Assembly (NCBI GenBank): GCA_946800325.1
Contig: OX326958.1
Coordinates: 65,204,366 to 65,268,365 of the forward strand
From: Luzula sylvatica
Lineage: Eukaryota > Streptophyta > Magnoliopsida > Poales > Juncaceae
Length of the DNA stretch: 64,000 bases
Direction of reading: 5' to 3'
Shown here: one piece after another, positions 10,033-20,452 of the stretch
How positions within the stretch are numbered: position 1 is the first letter of the stretch
Layout of the letters: each line of letters begins with the position of its first letter
Notes under the pieces: model-generated
Database searches by the model: none
Told to the model about the DNA's origin: nothing
Seen by the model: the letters and a program-made list of their open reading frames with translations, nothing else
Program-made: the position numbers and the translations under genes

Positions 10033-12612
10033 TTTGTTTTTGTTTTGAGTAAAAACCCGTAGGTATTAGAAAATAAAAAAGTTTTACAGAGAGAGCGGCC
10101 CAAGCGAAACTGTAAATACAAGAAACGTAAAAAACCAGGAATCCAATTACATAGACTAATTCAATAAAAGAAACCCTAACTAGGAAAAGAAAAGTAGATC
10201 AGGGTATATTCTCTCTCGTAAATTAGGACGAAGTGTAGCAGTGAATGAAACGCATTACTCCCCTCTTACGCATGTTTCCTCAGAGCATGGCAGAAGGGTA
10301 CCTTCTCGGTCGTAATGTTTATAGCATCAAACATCCGTTCTTTTCATCGAAGTTGAGGCAGAACGGAGTCGTCGTAATTCATCCGGAAAGATCTAGCCAG
10401 GTTTGCCAATCCGTGAGCCTCCTGGTTGGTATGCCTACCAATAAAGCGAAATGTCGGGAGTCTGAGGCTCTTTTCTCGAGCACACAATCCATCGCATTCT
10501 TAATGGCCTGCCAGCATGAGACTGCCACGTCATTGGGCTGAGTCGTGGTACTGAGCACTGAAGCCACCTCCGTGTTATCTGTAAGAAAGAGGCACATTGA
10601 ATCAGGAAATCTTAAAGCAACTAATGATATAGCCAATCTCAGTGCCCCGAATTCAGCACTAAGCACGTTGTCGTCCCATGTGTGTTTTAGGGAGACCCAG
10701 ACCAGAGTATTATCTAGTCGCCTTATAACCGTGGCCAACCCGGTCTGGCCGTCTTCTCCAAGTGAGGCATCAATCCATGCCAGGAGTTCTGTGCCAGCAG
10801 GGATATACAGCTGATATGGGATTTGAAGTGAGTTTCGGGATGCCAGATTTGTTGCTCTTCTGAGTATGCCAGATTTAACAGTCATTTAACTGGAAGGGCA
10901 CGAGTTATTGGACGGAGGGGGCAAACCGAACAAAAATAGCAAGTTTAGGGAGCAAAATGACCAAAAAAAATAGTCAGGGGGCAAGTGGAACATTTCGGTA
11001 TTTGTTAGGGACCAAAAACAGATTTTTTCCTTAATAGAATGAATTCTAGTATGCAGCAGATCTCTAGTTGGAATTGCACCGTTTTGAATTTTCCATAAGA
11101 ATATTCTTATTTTTGGGGTTATGTATTTATATTTCCATAAATCCATTCTTATCTTGGGACCCCATTGGCCCAGTCCATTCAGCCTTGTTATTTGGAGTTT
11201 ATAATGTGCCTCTTTTACAGTCAAGTCAATACACCATTTTTTGACCCGCTCCATATGAGCCTATCGTCGACGTTCTCTCGCTGCAGTGGTTCAAAATTTA
11301 CAGCTAGGATCCGAGGAATTGTAGAAGTCCCAAAGATAATACCCAGTCCCTCTTGTCGCCATCTGTTGGACTCAAGATCAAACAGATCTTCGACCGTTAG
11401 ATTAGTTTGATCTTTATTACATGGTCTAAACTGATTCCATCCTTGAAACCATGGTTCCCCAACGGCTCCCGATTTTTTACCATTCCCTAATATCCAGGAG
11501 ATATCCTCGGCCATTAGCTCTATAGTATTAACCATGCTCTTCCATATGTAGGAACAATTAGAACGTTTTTCCGCAGCCAAAAATGGGCAGTATGGAAAGT
11601 ATTTGGCTTTCAAAACTTGGCACCAAAGGGCCTTATCAGAGTTAGCAATTCTCCAGTTGAGCTTCATAATCATTCCTTCGTTAATGGCTTTTAGGTCTCG
11701 GACTCCGAGTCCACCGAATTCATACGGTCTTTGGATGAAGTTCCAAGACTTGGTAGAGAGATATCTATTGGATTCGTTAGTATGCAAGGGAGACGACCAA
11801 AAGAATTTTCGTATGATTTTGTTCATTGACAGGATAATGCCTTTCGGGATCAGCGAGATACTCATATGATATATCGGTAGGGAAAGAAGTACCGCTTTGA
11901 TCAAAGTTAACCGTCCAGCCTGACTTAAAAAATGGATCTTCCAATCAGCCAATTTCTTTTGGAGCTTTTCTACCAAGTATTGGTAATGGTGATTTGAATT
12001 TTTTCCTTCGAAGAGATATGAACCCATATAACGTTCTCCTTCTACTGGAATTTTGGCTTTTAGGAACTCGATGATAGACCTTCTAGTTTCAGGTTGAGTG
12101 TATCTGGAGAACCAGATAGCAGATTTGTCCATGTTGACGGTCTGTCCAGAGACTTTAGAGAATAGCTGGAATGCATTTATAAAGCTGTTAATTTCCGAGA
12201 TGCTAGCGGTACCGAACCAAATAATATCATCCGCATACATACTGTGTGTTAGAATAGGTGCAGATCGGGCCAGAGAGATCTCCTGGATATCTCCATTTAT
12301 CTGGATTAGTTGAATAATTCGAGAGAGAACATCCGCTGCGATAATAAAAAGAGTTGGGGACAGGGGGCATCCTTTTCGGCGTAATGAATCCCCCATTAAT
12401 AGTCCCGTTTATCAAGGATGAAGCTTTAGCGGATTGTAGACATGTTTGAATGAGAGAGACGAATTTGGTGGGGAATCCATAGGCTTTTAACGCATCTAGG
12501 ATAAAAGACCATTCCATTTGGTCAAAAGCCTTACTGAGATCTATTTTAAGAGCAAACCCCTCTTTATGGTAAATTGACGCAATGCCATCTTTTAATATGT
12601 GACCGGTTTTAT
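10033..12612 (-). mobile_element. 5'-truncated LINE with RT, zinc-binding and RNase H regions
   Basis: On the minus strand the order is: RT fingers/palm (LSKAFDQMEWSFILDALK, near 12540-12480), a frameshift in a G-run near 12370, the main RT block (12396-11221) with GCPLSPTLF and the catalytic YADD box (12237-12226), then the thumb and linker with GGLGVRDLKAINEGM. Next comes a zf-RVT-like segment (11254-10886: IRIFLWKIQNGAIPTRD) with a frame change, and an RNase H-like domain (10885-10379) with WIDASLGEDG, LSAEFGALRLA and CLFLTDNTEV carrying the expected acidic residues. The T-rich tract at 10032-10050 is the poly(A) tail. Frameshifts and 5' truncation make it inactive. This is a different copy from the LINE at 4.4 kb, and it keeps the RNase H domain. 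Confidence 0.88.
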
Positions 12613-13392
12613 AATAGTCCTTTCATAAAATTCCACTCAGTGAAGTTAGAGTTTTACAGTAAATTGAAATGATAATTATACTTTCTCTCGACTTTTCAAA
12701 AAACCAAGACGTTAGTTTTGAAATATTTAAACTTTGTTGTCCATTGTGATGAAATTCAAAATTTATATTGTCTATGTGAAAAAAATGATACATTTACAAA
12801 CATAATTCACAGATCTTATCCCGACAAATAATTTTAAATATAAATTACTTATATATGAAATATAATTTGTCTGGATCCTACCTAATTTATACCTAAAAAT
12901 ACTCATCGAGATTAAATTTGTGAATTACGTTTGTGAACGTTTCATTTTTTAACCAAACAAAACAATTAATTTTCCTCACATATTAAATTCGATAGTTACA
13001 ACTCAATTACTGAAAATTACCGATTCCACAACCAAATAATCCTCAAATTGCCCCAATATTTGATAATAATTTGGTTACTAAAGAACCAAAATATATTTGA
13101 TATTAACTTTTGGAGGGTTATAAACTTGTACCTGAAATTCCCCAATATTTGATAATAATTTGGTCACTAAAAGAACACAAAAAATACATGCAACCATAAC
13201 AGCATTGACGAATTACAGTGCAAAATGTAAACACAAATTGCAAGAACATAACTTCAATTCATCAAATATCTTCTCTGTTTCTAAGTTCTTAACAAAAAAG
13301 AAAAACATAAAACACGCCATCATAAACTGCATAATATATTCAAACCCAAAACAACAACAAACCTTTAAGCGATGCGAAAATAATTCACTAAA
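12613..13392. other. AT-rich spacer and 3' flank of a DUF3339 gene
   Basis: The string CCCCAATATTTGATAATAAT followed by TTGGT(T/C)ACTAAA occurs twice (about 13049 and 13140). The part from about 13180 resembles 15930-16140, the 3' flank of the next DUF3339 gene, so the duplication reached beyond the coding region. Confidence 0.45.
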
Positions 13393-13784
13393 TCATCCAG
13401 TATAGATGTGCACACCGATTGCTATGAGAAGTATTGTAATCAGAGCAAAGTAGAGTACAGCATGAACCAAGATCGATATCCCGCTTGTTTGCATATTCCC
13501 TTCCAAAAATTAACATATATACAAAGAATTTAATCAAGCATGCAAACCAAATTTCAAACAAAACTGAAATTAAACCAATCTGGACACGAAAGGAAACGAA
13601 TTGGTACCAAAACAGGAAAACCAAATAGTTTAAAATCACTTTGATAACGAGTAAATACGATGAAGAGTAAATTGAAATTACCAAACTCGACGACTCGACC
13701 TCGACCAGGCATCTGAAAGAGCAAGCCGGGTTGGAGAAGCACGAAAAGAACTACGGCTATGATCACAGGACCCCAATCCGCCAT
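13393..13784 (-). CDS. DUF3339 small membrane protein (with intron)
   Basis: Exon 1 13784-13682 and exon 2 13499-13393, joined over a 182-nt GT-AG intron, give 69 residues. The protein starts MADWGPVIIAVVLFVLLQPG (first membrane helix, about residues 4-20), has the family core PGLLFQMPGRGRVVEFGN, and ends with a second helix (ISILVHAVLYFALITILLIA) and GVHIYTG. It belongs to the plant DUF3339 family (PF11820) of two-helix proteins of unknown function. The intron is in phase 1, inside the codon after EF. The CAGTATAGATGTGCACACC 3' end is shared with the paralogue at 16.1 kb, its nearest relative here. A G32-(TG)17 tract lies about 170 bp upstream. Confidence 0.88.
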
Positions 13785-13955
13785 TGAAAGTCGAAACCCT
13801 TCTTTTTCTTCACTTCAAATTTGAAATAAGTGGATTTAGGAGTTTCTTCGAGTAGATTAAAAAAGGGGCTTGTGGGTCAGGGTTAGGTTTAGATTGAAAT
13901 CGGAGATTGCGTTTCCCTAGTTCTATTTTGCTTGTTTTGGTGTGGTAGTGAAGAA

Positions 13956-13957
<2 letters not shown>

Positions 13958-14024
<67 letters not shown>
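13958..14024. repeat. G32 homopolymer joined to a (TG)17 microsatellite
   Basis: Thirty-two consecutive G at 13958-13989 followed by TG repeats to 14024, upstream of the minus-strand DUF3339 gene (so C-rich/CA on its sense strand). Such a run can form G-quadruplex or i-motif structures and is prone to length error in sequencing. Confidence 0.95.
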
Positions 14025-14025
<1 letters not shown>

Positions 14026-14502
14026 GCTCTACTTTTTTATTCTTTTCTCGTTTTTGGTAAAGAAAGTCTGTGTTCCTCTCTCTAACATTTTTTTTTTTTC
14101 GATTCAAAGCCCTTAGGCTCCTCTCTCTAACATTTAATACCAGGACTGGGAGTCTTGGACTCGAAATATTCAGTAATTTAAGTGATTAAAGACATTTATT
14201 TATGTTGAAATTATAATTTTTAATATGTAATTATTTGCTGAATTCTTTTTACTTTTGCAATATTTTACATTGCAGGCATTAAATGTGTGAACCAGGTCTA
14301 TTTGAATTTTTAGTGGGTTCTCGAAAATTGTAGAGGCGCAGCGTGTTCGAGGCCGGTGTCGCGTAGCATTACTGCCCTTCTCAAGCGGCACGACTAGAGT
14401 CACCAAGACAAATTACGATTTATTTACGTACTTGCTTGATGAATTTTAAAGGAGTGAATAAAAATAACGGTACACAACAACACGATACCGAAGTGCCCTA
14501 TG
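14025..14502. other. Upstream region of the first DUF3339 gene
   Basis: No gene. TTTACGTACTTGC at 14424-14436 also occurs at 16779-16791, upstream of the paralogue at 16.1 kb. GC-rich patch at 14330-14400. Confidence 0.4.
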
Positions 14503-15054
14503 TAGAGGTGTCAATGGGGCGGATATTGTCCGAACCGACCCGAATCGTATCCGAAAAATATCCGGATCCGAAAATAAAATATCCGGATCCGGAACCGGAA
14601 CCGGAACCGGATCCGAAACCGTATCTATTTTTACGGGTATGGATCCGGATCTAGGAGCTAAAATTTTGATGGATCCGGATCCGAATAAAATTTGTAAATG
14701 GGTATTCGTTTTGTTGTAATTATGATCAAAATTATAGTAATAAATAATAGACAATAACTATATTTTAATTCACAATAATACATAATAATCAATAATCACT
14801 TATATATATAATTTGTTTTAAAATTATAAAATAATCAAGATTCGAATTGTAAAAATATTATTATATTATTATATCATAGTATCCGTTTTAATATCCGAAT
14901 ATGATCCGTATCCGACAATATCCGAACCGTATCCGTATCCGTTTAATATCCGAACCGTATCCGGATCCGGGTAGTACCGTATCCGGATCCATATCCGAAA
15001 AAAAATATGTATATGGATCTGGTACAACCACTATCCGAACTGTTGACACCCCTA
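14503..15054. mobile_element. hAT-like non-autonomous element with ATCCGGATCCG-rich ends
   Basis: Ends are TAGAGGTGTCAATGG (left) and, in reverse complement, TAGGGGTGTCAACAG (right), hAT-type termini. Both subterminal regions are packed with ATCCGGA/CCGAACCG motifs, which fits transposase-binding repeats; the middle is AT-rich without an ORF. The flanks CCTATG and CCTATA may be a decayed 8-bp target duplication. Confidence 0.6.
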
Positions 15055-15249
15055 CCTATAATGTTGAATTGATATTGACACATTTGAATCGAGGACATTT
15101 ATGATTTAGTAATACTAATATTATGTTTTGATTTAGATCATAAATATAATGTAATATAATTGGTATATAAATTATTTATGATTTCATAGATCATGAATGC
15201 AAGACCTGGCTATTCATAGCGGTTGGAAGTTGTTGGGGGTGGGGGTGGC

Positions 15250-15475
15250 CAGGGGCGGTCCAAGGATTTGAGGAGCCCTAAGCCAAATCACGAACTTACC
15301 TCAAATTGTTTTATAATGGACCATAATTTTTGTATTATACTATGTAATTTGTTAAAATGGACCCCACATTTTTTAGAATGGACCCCAAAATTTATGAATT
15401 ATATTACGTAATTTTTTTTTTGTACCTAGACCCCGAAGCAGGTGCTTTATTTTTTATTAATATGGGCCGGCCCTG
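15250..15475. mobile_element. hAT-superfamily MITE, 226 bp
   Basis: Starts CAGGGGCGGTCCAAGG and ends, in reverse complement, CAGGGCCGGCCCATA, a common plant hAT terminus. Flanked by GGGGTGGC (15242-15249) and GGGGTGGG (15476-15483), 7 of 8 identical, as expected for an 8-bp duplication. No coding capacity. Confidence 0.65.
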
Positions 15476-15788
15476 GGGGTGGGGGTTGTGTGTGCGCGCG
15501 CGTGTGTGGGGTTAACGAGGGAATTAACAATGATAAGTTCTATTAACCTGTTAAGTGCTTCTCATTCGAGGGTTATTTCCAAAATTCCTATACTTCTTTG
15601 CCCATTTTGATAAGTCAACAAATATTTGGGGTCTACCTGAATAAATTTCCAGTGAACTGATCAATGAACCAGGCAGTGACGAATCTTGTCCCAAATCAAT
15701 GGGGGACGATAATTTAGAGGAGAATACTGCAAGAAATTTTCAAAAATATTTGAAAGGACGATAATACATAATTATTTACTGATATAAT

Positions 15789-15799
15789 CACACACACAC

Positions 15800-15840
<41 letters not shown>
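15789..15840. repeat. (CA)n/(TA)n microsatellite next to a lone MITE end
   Basis: CA repeats run into TA repeats. Directly after, at 15841, GGGGAGTTCTATCATACATA matches the left terminus of the MULE-type MITE at 9211, but no matching right end follows, so only a fragment is present. Confidence 0.85.
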
Positions 15841-15843
<3 letters not shown>

Positions 15844-16141
15844 GAGTTCTATCATACATAAATTTATGATTATGTCAACGTACTGCAAACCAGCAAGAAA
15901 TTAAATTTCATAAATTTGATTTATACTTTGAAATAGATGGCATTAAACGATCACACATATATTACATAAAAAAATCCACACATGCACAAATTGAAGAAGA
16001 AAACCAATCCATCAAAAACCAACCTGTTTTCTCATTCTTGACAAAAACAAAAAAACAAAATAAACCATGGCATTCATAAATACCCACATATTTACATCAA
16101 GAATCTCATAATAGAATAAAGAAATGAGAAAATAATTCAGA

Positions 16142-16474
16142 TCATCCAGTATAGATGTGCACACCAATTGCTATGAGAAATATGGTGATGAGAGCGAAGT
16201 ACAGCACCGTATGAACCAAAATCGATACCCAGCTCGTCTGCATATTCGCTGCACAATTACATACAACACAATTAATTCAATTTTCAATCCTTTATCGAAA
16301 AAATTAATTGAAATTTCACATCCAAATATGATATTATATTGCAATTCATATCAAATTAAAAGAAAATGTACCAAACTCGATGAAGCGGTTTCGACCGGGA
16401 AGTTGAAAGAGCAAGCCCGGCGTGAGAAGGACGAAAAGGACGACGGCGATAACCACAGGACCCCAATCTGCCAT
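16142..16474 (-). CDS. DUF3339 small membrane protein (with intron)
   Basis: Exon 1 16474-16372 and exon 2 16248-16142 with a 123-nt GT-AG intron give 69 residues: MADWGPVVIAVVLFVLLTPG, then LLFQLPGRNRFIEF, then after the splice ANMQTSWVSILVHTVLYFAL and IGVHIYTG. Two membrane helices flank the short conserved PGLLFQLPGR loop. The intron position and phase are identical to those of the gene at 13.4 kb, and the 3' flanks are alignable, so the two arose by tandem duplication. Two substitutions are notable: EFAN instead of the usual EFGN, created across the splice junction, and TSW for TSG. Function unknown. Confidence 0.88.
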
Positions 16475-19284
16475 TGAAGCCTTCTTTTTCTTCTTGAAAG
16501 TTCAGCGAGGGTTTTAGGGCTTAATTATTTGAGCAAGATCTAAAGAAGGGTTTAGGTTAGGATTGCCTTTGGTTTGTATTTATTTGAGTTGTTTATGTGA
16601 ATTGTGAACTCTGTTCAGAATTTAATGTTTGGACCATTATGTTTTGTTCCCACAATATTTAGTGATAAGTTATCTCTACCTGAATCATTAAATATCAAAA
16701 CCATGTCTATTCAGAATATTTGCAATCTCGTCATTCAAGGCATACCTCGGTGACTTCACCGAAGAAAACTACAAATAATTTACGTACTTGCCTTAATATA
16801 CGTGTACGGCCAAGATTGACCGTCCAGGACTGCTTATCGGGACACGGACGGAAAGAGACGATCTTATCCGACGTTAGCGACCGACCAATTTCAAATTTCG
16901 AAAATATAACTTTATACTATTTACACGCTTGTTTATTACGTTTCGTACTTATTACATACCGTGGGAAATGTCTATTGGTTTAGCGGACCATGATAGGATT
17001 ATGTATGAAGTTGTAAAGTTAATGTGTGTATAATGACTTGGTAAGTACCGAGAAAAAAGGATATCAAAGCACCTGGAATATTATCACCAGTAATATATTT
17101 TTTTAAATTAAAAATGCATTTTTTTTTGTTAATTACGTGTCATAGACACACAGGTGGTGTGTGCTTTATATTTTTTTTATGTTCATTTTTATTTTATTTT
17201 TTTGTGTTAATAGCAGGTGTACAAAATTAATGTTTTTTTAATTACAGTAAAATTAAAATAATAGTTTGAGATTGTTTAAGCTAATATTGAAGAAGTCTAA
17301 TAAAAATTAGCATGTTTTACTAGGATTACAGAAAAAAGGAAAAAAAAATCCATAGTAGGATAGGATTGCTCTTTGCACAATTACAGAATAAATTTCAGGT
17401 ATTTAATCACTTCAATAAATTCAAATACGTAAACATAAATTATATTTATATTTGGTTTTAATCAATAGTTACCAGAATATGATGTAGTACTTCTAACTTT
17501 TCTGTAAATTAAAAAATTAAAAGCTCTCAAATTTTAGGATAATTAAAAAAAAAAAAACTCTTGTAAACAAAATTTAAGAAAATCCGATTTAAAAAATCTC
17601 ATAAAAAATTGGATTTTCATGCTATCAAATCATTGCACGTTCCTCGTAATTTGAACAAACTCCCTATGATTAATTGTGTTTGCCTAATCACCTGTGTTGC
17701 ACGAATAGGTCCACGACAATACGATGATGCGTATCAGATACGACGATACGACAATCTAACATAAAATTTATGATACGATACGGTCATATAGATACGACGA
17801 TAAAAATAAATTTGGTTTTTTAAAATATCCGCGCAACATAGTTAATCACTCAAGAATTTGCTTCTGTATGGAAAATGTATTGAGAATCAAATTGAATTAT
17901 TACTTTTCATCAAAGAACTTTTTCCATGACATTATTGATACAATTAGTTTTCTCCTATATCTTATATAGATAAATAATAACTAAGGAAGATACTAAAATA
18001 ATTATTGCTGCCATTAACTTATAAAATTCAGAATATTTTTACATTTATATGCACACAACCATATCATGCATATTCCATGATGGACTGTTATTTACGAGAA
18101 ACATATTTGTAGTCATTTTTTTTGGTACCAAGTCTAGATTGATGCTTAATTCGTATTTTATAACCCGAGATTCCTTTTCCGAATTCTCTAAAAACTAAGC
18201 TTAGAAATCATGAATTTCTACCAAATCCAATTGGACAATATGATATTTATTAAATCTAAGATTTGAGGATAATAAACACCTCAAAAAATCACAGTACAAG
18301 TTATCTTAGAACACGTAGATTAAGCAGTCTAATTATATTAAATCAAAAAAAAAAAAAAAAAGCAGTCTAATTATAAACTACCACAATCCGAAACATTATG
18401 TCTTGTTCTAACAAAAAGGAACTTTGAATTCTAACTTTACTCATAAGGAGACAATGAAACTGCAACGAAGAAATTTTGTTTGGATGCAAAATAAATTTAT
18501 GGTAATGGATAATTTCAAAATAACGAAACCTTAAAGAAAAAATGTAGGAAATTTCATAAAATTGTGCTTGATTGTTTTTTTTTTTACGAAAATCAAGGAA
18601 GACATTAAATTATACATTTGTATATTATGTTCAAAGACGAAATTATAAACATGCAAGTTAATCAAGATGAGAGAGAATATATATAATATACACTAGAAAT
18701 TTCTACGAAAAACTACCAATTACTTGCACACATATCATACTAATCCTAAAATACAATCCAAACATATCATAATAATATTTCCGTAATATTTTCCTATCTT
18801 AAACAAAAGTACCAATTACTTGCACACAAACCCTCAGAACCGTTTGATTTGAGGAATTTAATAGAATCGTGCGAGACAAGATAAGAGAAATGATATTTTA
18901 CTTGTTTAATCGGAAAGAAAACTAAAAATTCGAATTCTTGCCTCTTGTTCCTGACTAAAAATATTGGAAAAACAATGGATTATTGATTTCTAAGTTCATG
19001 GTAATATTTCAAATTATGTGTACTTTATTTCATTATATAAATATAAACTAATTTGTATTTTATTTTTTTATTATAATTTTTTTTAACTAAACATAATTAT
19101 ATGATAATATAATATTAATTAATTAAATTAAAAAATATTTATTAATAAATATATAGTATATATAATGTGTACTTTATTTAGTATAATATTTTTTTCTTAT
19201 TAAACATACTAGTAACTAATAGTAAATAATTTCAATCAACAAACTAAGAAACTATAACATGCATTAGTCAATTAACATAACAGT
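16475..19284. other. Long gene-free interval
   Basis: The first 400 bases should contain the promoter of the DUF3339 gene at 16474. CGACGATACG-type strings cluster at 17705-17800. The block 17850-18240 resembles 23290-23680 in the same orientation, and 17519-17640 resembles 20308-20450. No gene seen. Confidence 0.5.
18323..18375 (+). repeat. Minimal poly(A) retro-insertion with 15-bp target duplication
   Basis: AGCAGTCTAATTATA occurs at 18323-18337 and 18361-18375. Between the copies is only TTAAATC followed by 16 A. This is what an almost completely 5'-truncated LINE-mediated insertion looks like. Confidence 0.7.
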
Positions 19285-19479
19285 GAGGATGGCTAAAATA
19301 CTCAATTAAGTATCATGAATTTGATACTTATGATTTTTTAACCATTAGATTTGATTTGAGATTTGTGTTTTTTTAATGATATTTATAATCATCATTAATG
19401 ATTTCCATAAAAAATTCAATAATCAAAAAGTCCTAAGTACCAAACTCATGATACTTAATTAAGTATCTTAGCCATCCTC
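19285..19479. mobile_element. Fold-back MITE, 195 bp, 9-bp target duplication (MULE-like)
   Basis: Nearly the whole element is an inverted repeat: GAGGATGGCTAAAATACT at the left and, in reverse complement, GAGGATGGCTAAGATACT at the right, with similarity going on for about 65 bp into AATTAAGTATCATGA. Flanks CATAACAGT (19276-19284) and CATAACAAT (19480-19488) match at 8 of 9 bases. Confidence 0.78.
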
Positions 19480-19500
19480 CATAACAATGATTAACTAAAT

Positions 19501-20290
19501 GGGAAATTTTCAAAAAAATACCCCTTTCTGAATATCGTAAAAAATTCCTTATCTTTTTGGAAATTCCAAAAATCTCCCTATACCAAATTTTTATTCTCAA
19601 ATACCCTCTTATATGGGTTCAAACTAACCATGCACAATACTAATTTTTTTTACCAAAATACCCTTCTATTTTCATATGTAGTTATCAATTTTTTTTGTTA
19701 TTATTTATTAATTTTAAAAGAATTCATAAATATTTTTTTAACATTTAGTGATTCAATAAAATAACATTATCACATGTTGTGTTTATATAATTTTAATATT
19801 TTATTTATTATTCATTAAAAACTAATTTCATATGATAATATAATAAACAACAATAAATGAACATCTCGAAAATACATTGATAAAAAAATATTTGTTTAAA
19901 CATCTAGTTTTTTATTTTCATTCTCATTTTATGTATATTTTTAATAGTTTCATATTATTATTATTGTAAGGTGTTCTTTTAATATTGTTGTTTATCTTAT
20001 TATTATTTTATGTTAGTTTTTCGGAAAAAAATATAAAAGTCAAATATAACTAATGCATGAAATATTTAAATTTATATAAATATAATATATAATAATTATT
20101 ATTTTAAAATTATTGTATGTTAATTTGTTTTGTAGAATTTTTTTTAAATTAATAAAAAATAATATTTTTTTAACTACTACATGTGTTAATATGTTAATAG
20201 AAGGGTGTTTTGGTAAAAAGTTTTTTTTAACCCCACCCATGATTAGGTTTAATTCCTATATGGGGATATTCTAAAAAATCTAACTTTTTG
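19501..20290. mobile_element. Inverted-repeat element, about 0.8 kb, family not assigned
   Basis: The left arm (TATGGGTTCAAACTAACCATG, then TTTACCAAAATACCCTTCTA) faces a right arm that in reverse complement reads ATATAGGAATTAAACCTAAT, CATGGGTGGGG, then TTTTTACCAAAACACCCTTC. Arms lie at about 19600-19670 and 20190-20265. The centre is AT-rich with no ORF. Outer ends and target duplication are uncertain. Confidence 0.42.
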
Positions 20291-20452
20291 AAAAAAAAAT
20301 AAAAATAAAAGCTCTCAACTTTTAGGATAAATAAAGAAAAACTCTCCTAAAATTTCGTTTCAAAAAAGAAAAAAGAAAATCCCTATTAAATCCCTCGATT
20401 GTTCACAAATCAAGGATCATAAATTGAATTCAAGTTATCAAATCATATACTA

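Noticed and set aside
10033..12612. Target-site duplication for the larger LINE
   Set aside because: No convincing direct repeat joins the flank after the A-tail (CTTGTGATGG on the minus strand) to the 5' break near 12612.
13889..14107. 72-codon minus-strand ORF with His-Thr and Pro runs
   Set aside because: Produced by the G32-(TG)17 tract.
14436..15104. ORFs rich in PDPEPEPDP or PNRIRI strings
   Set aside because: Translations of ATCCGGA repeats at the ends of a hAT-like element.
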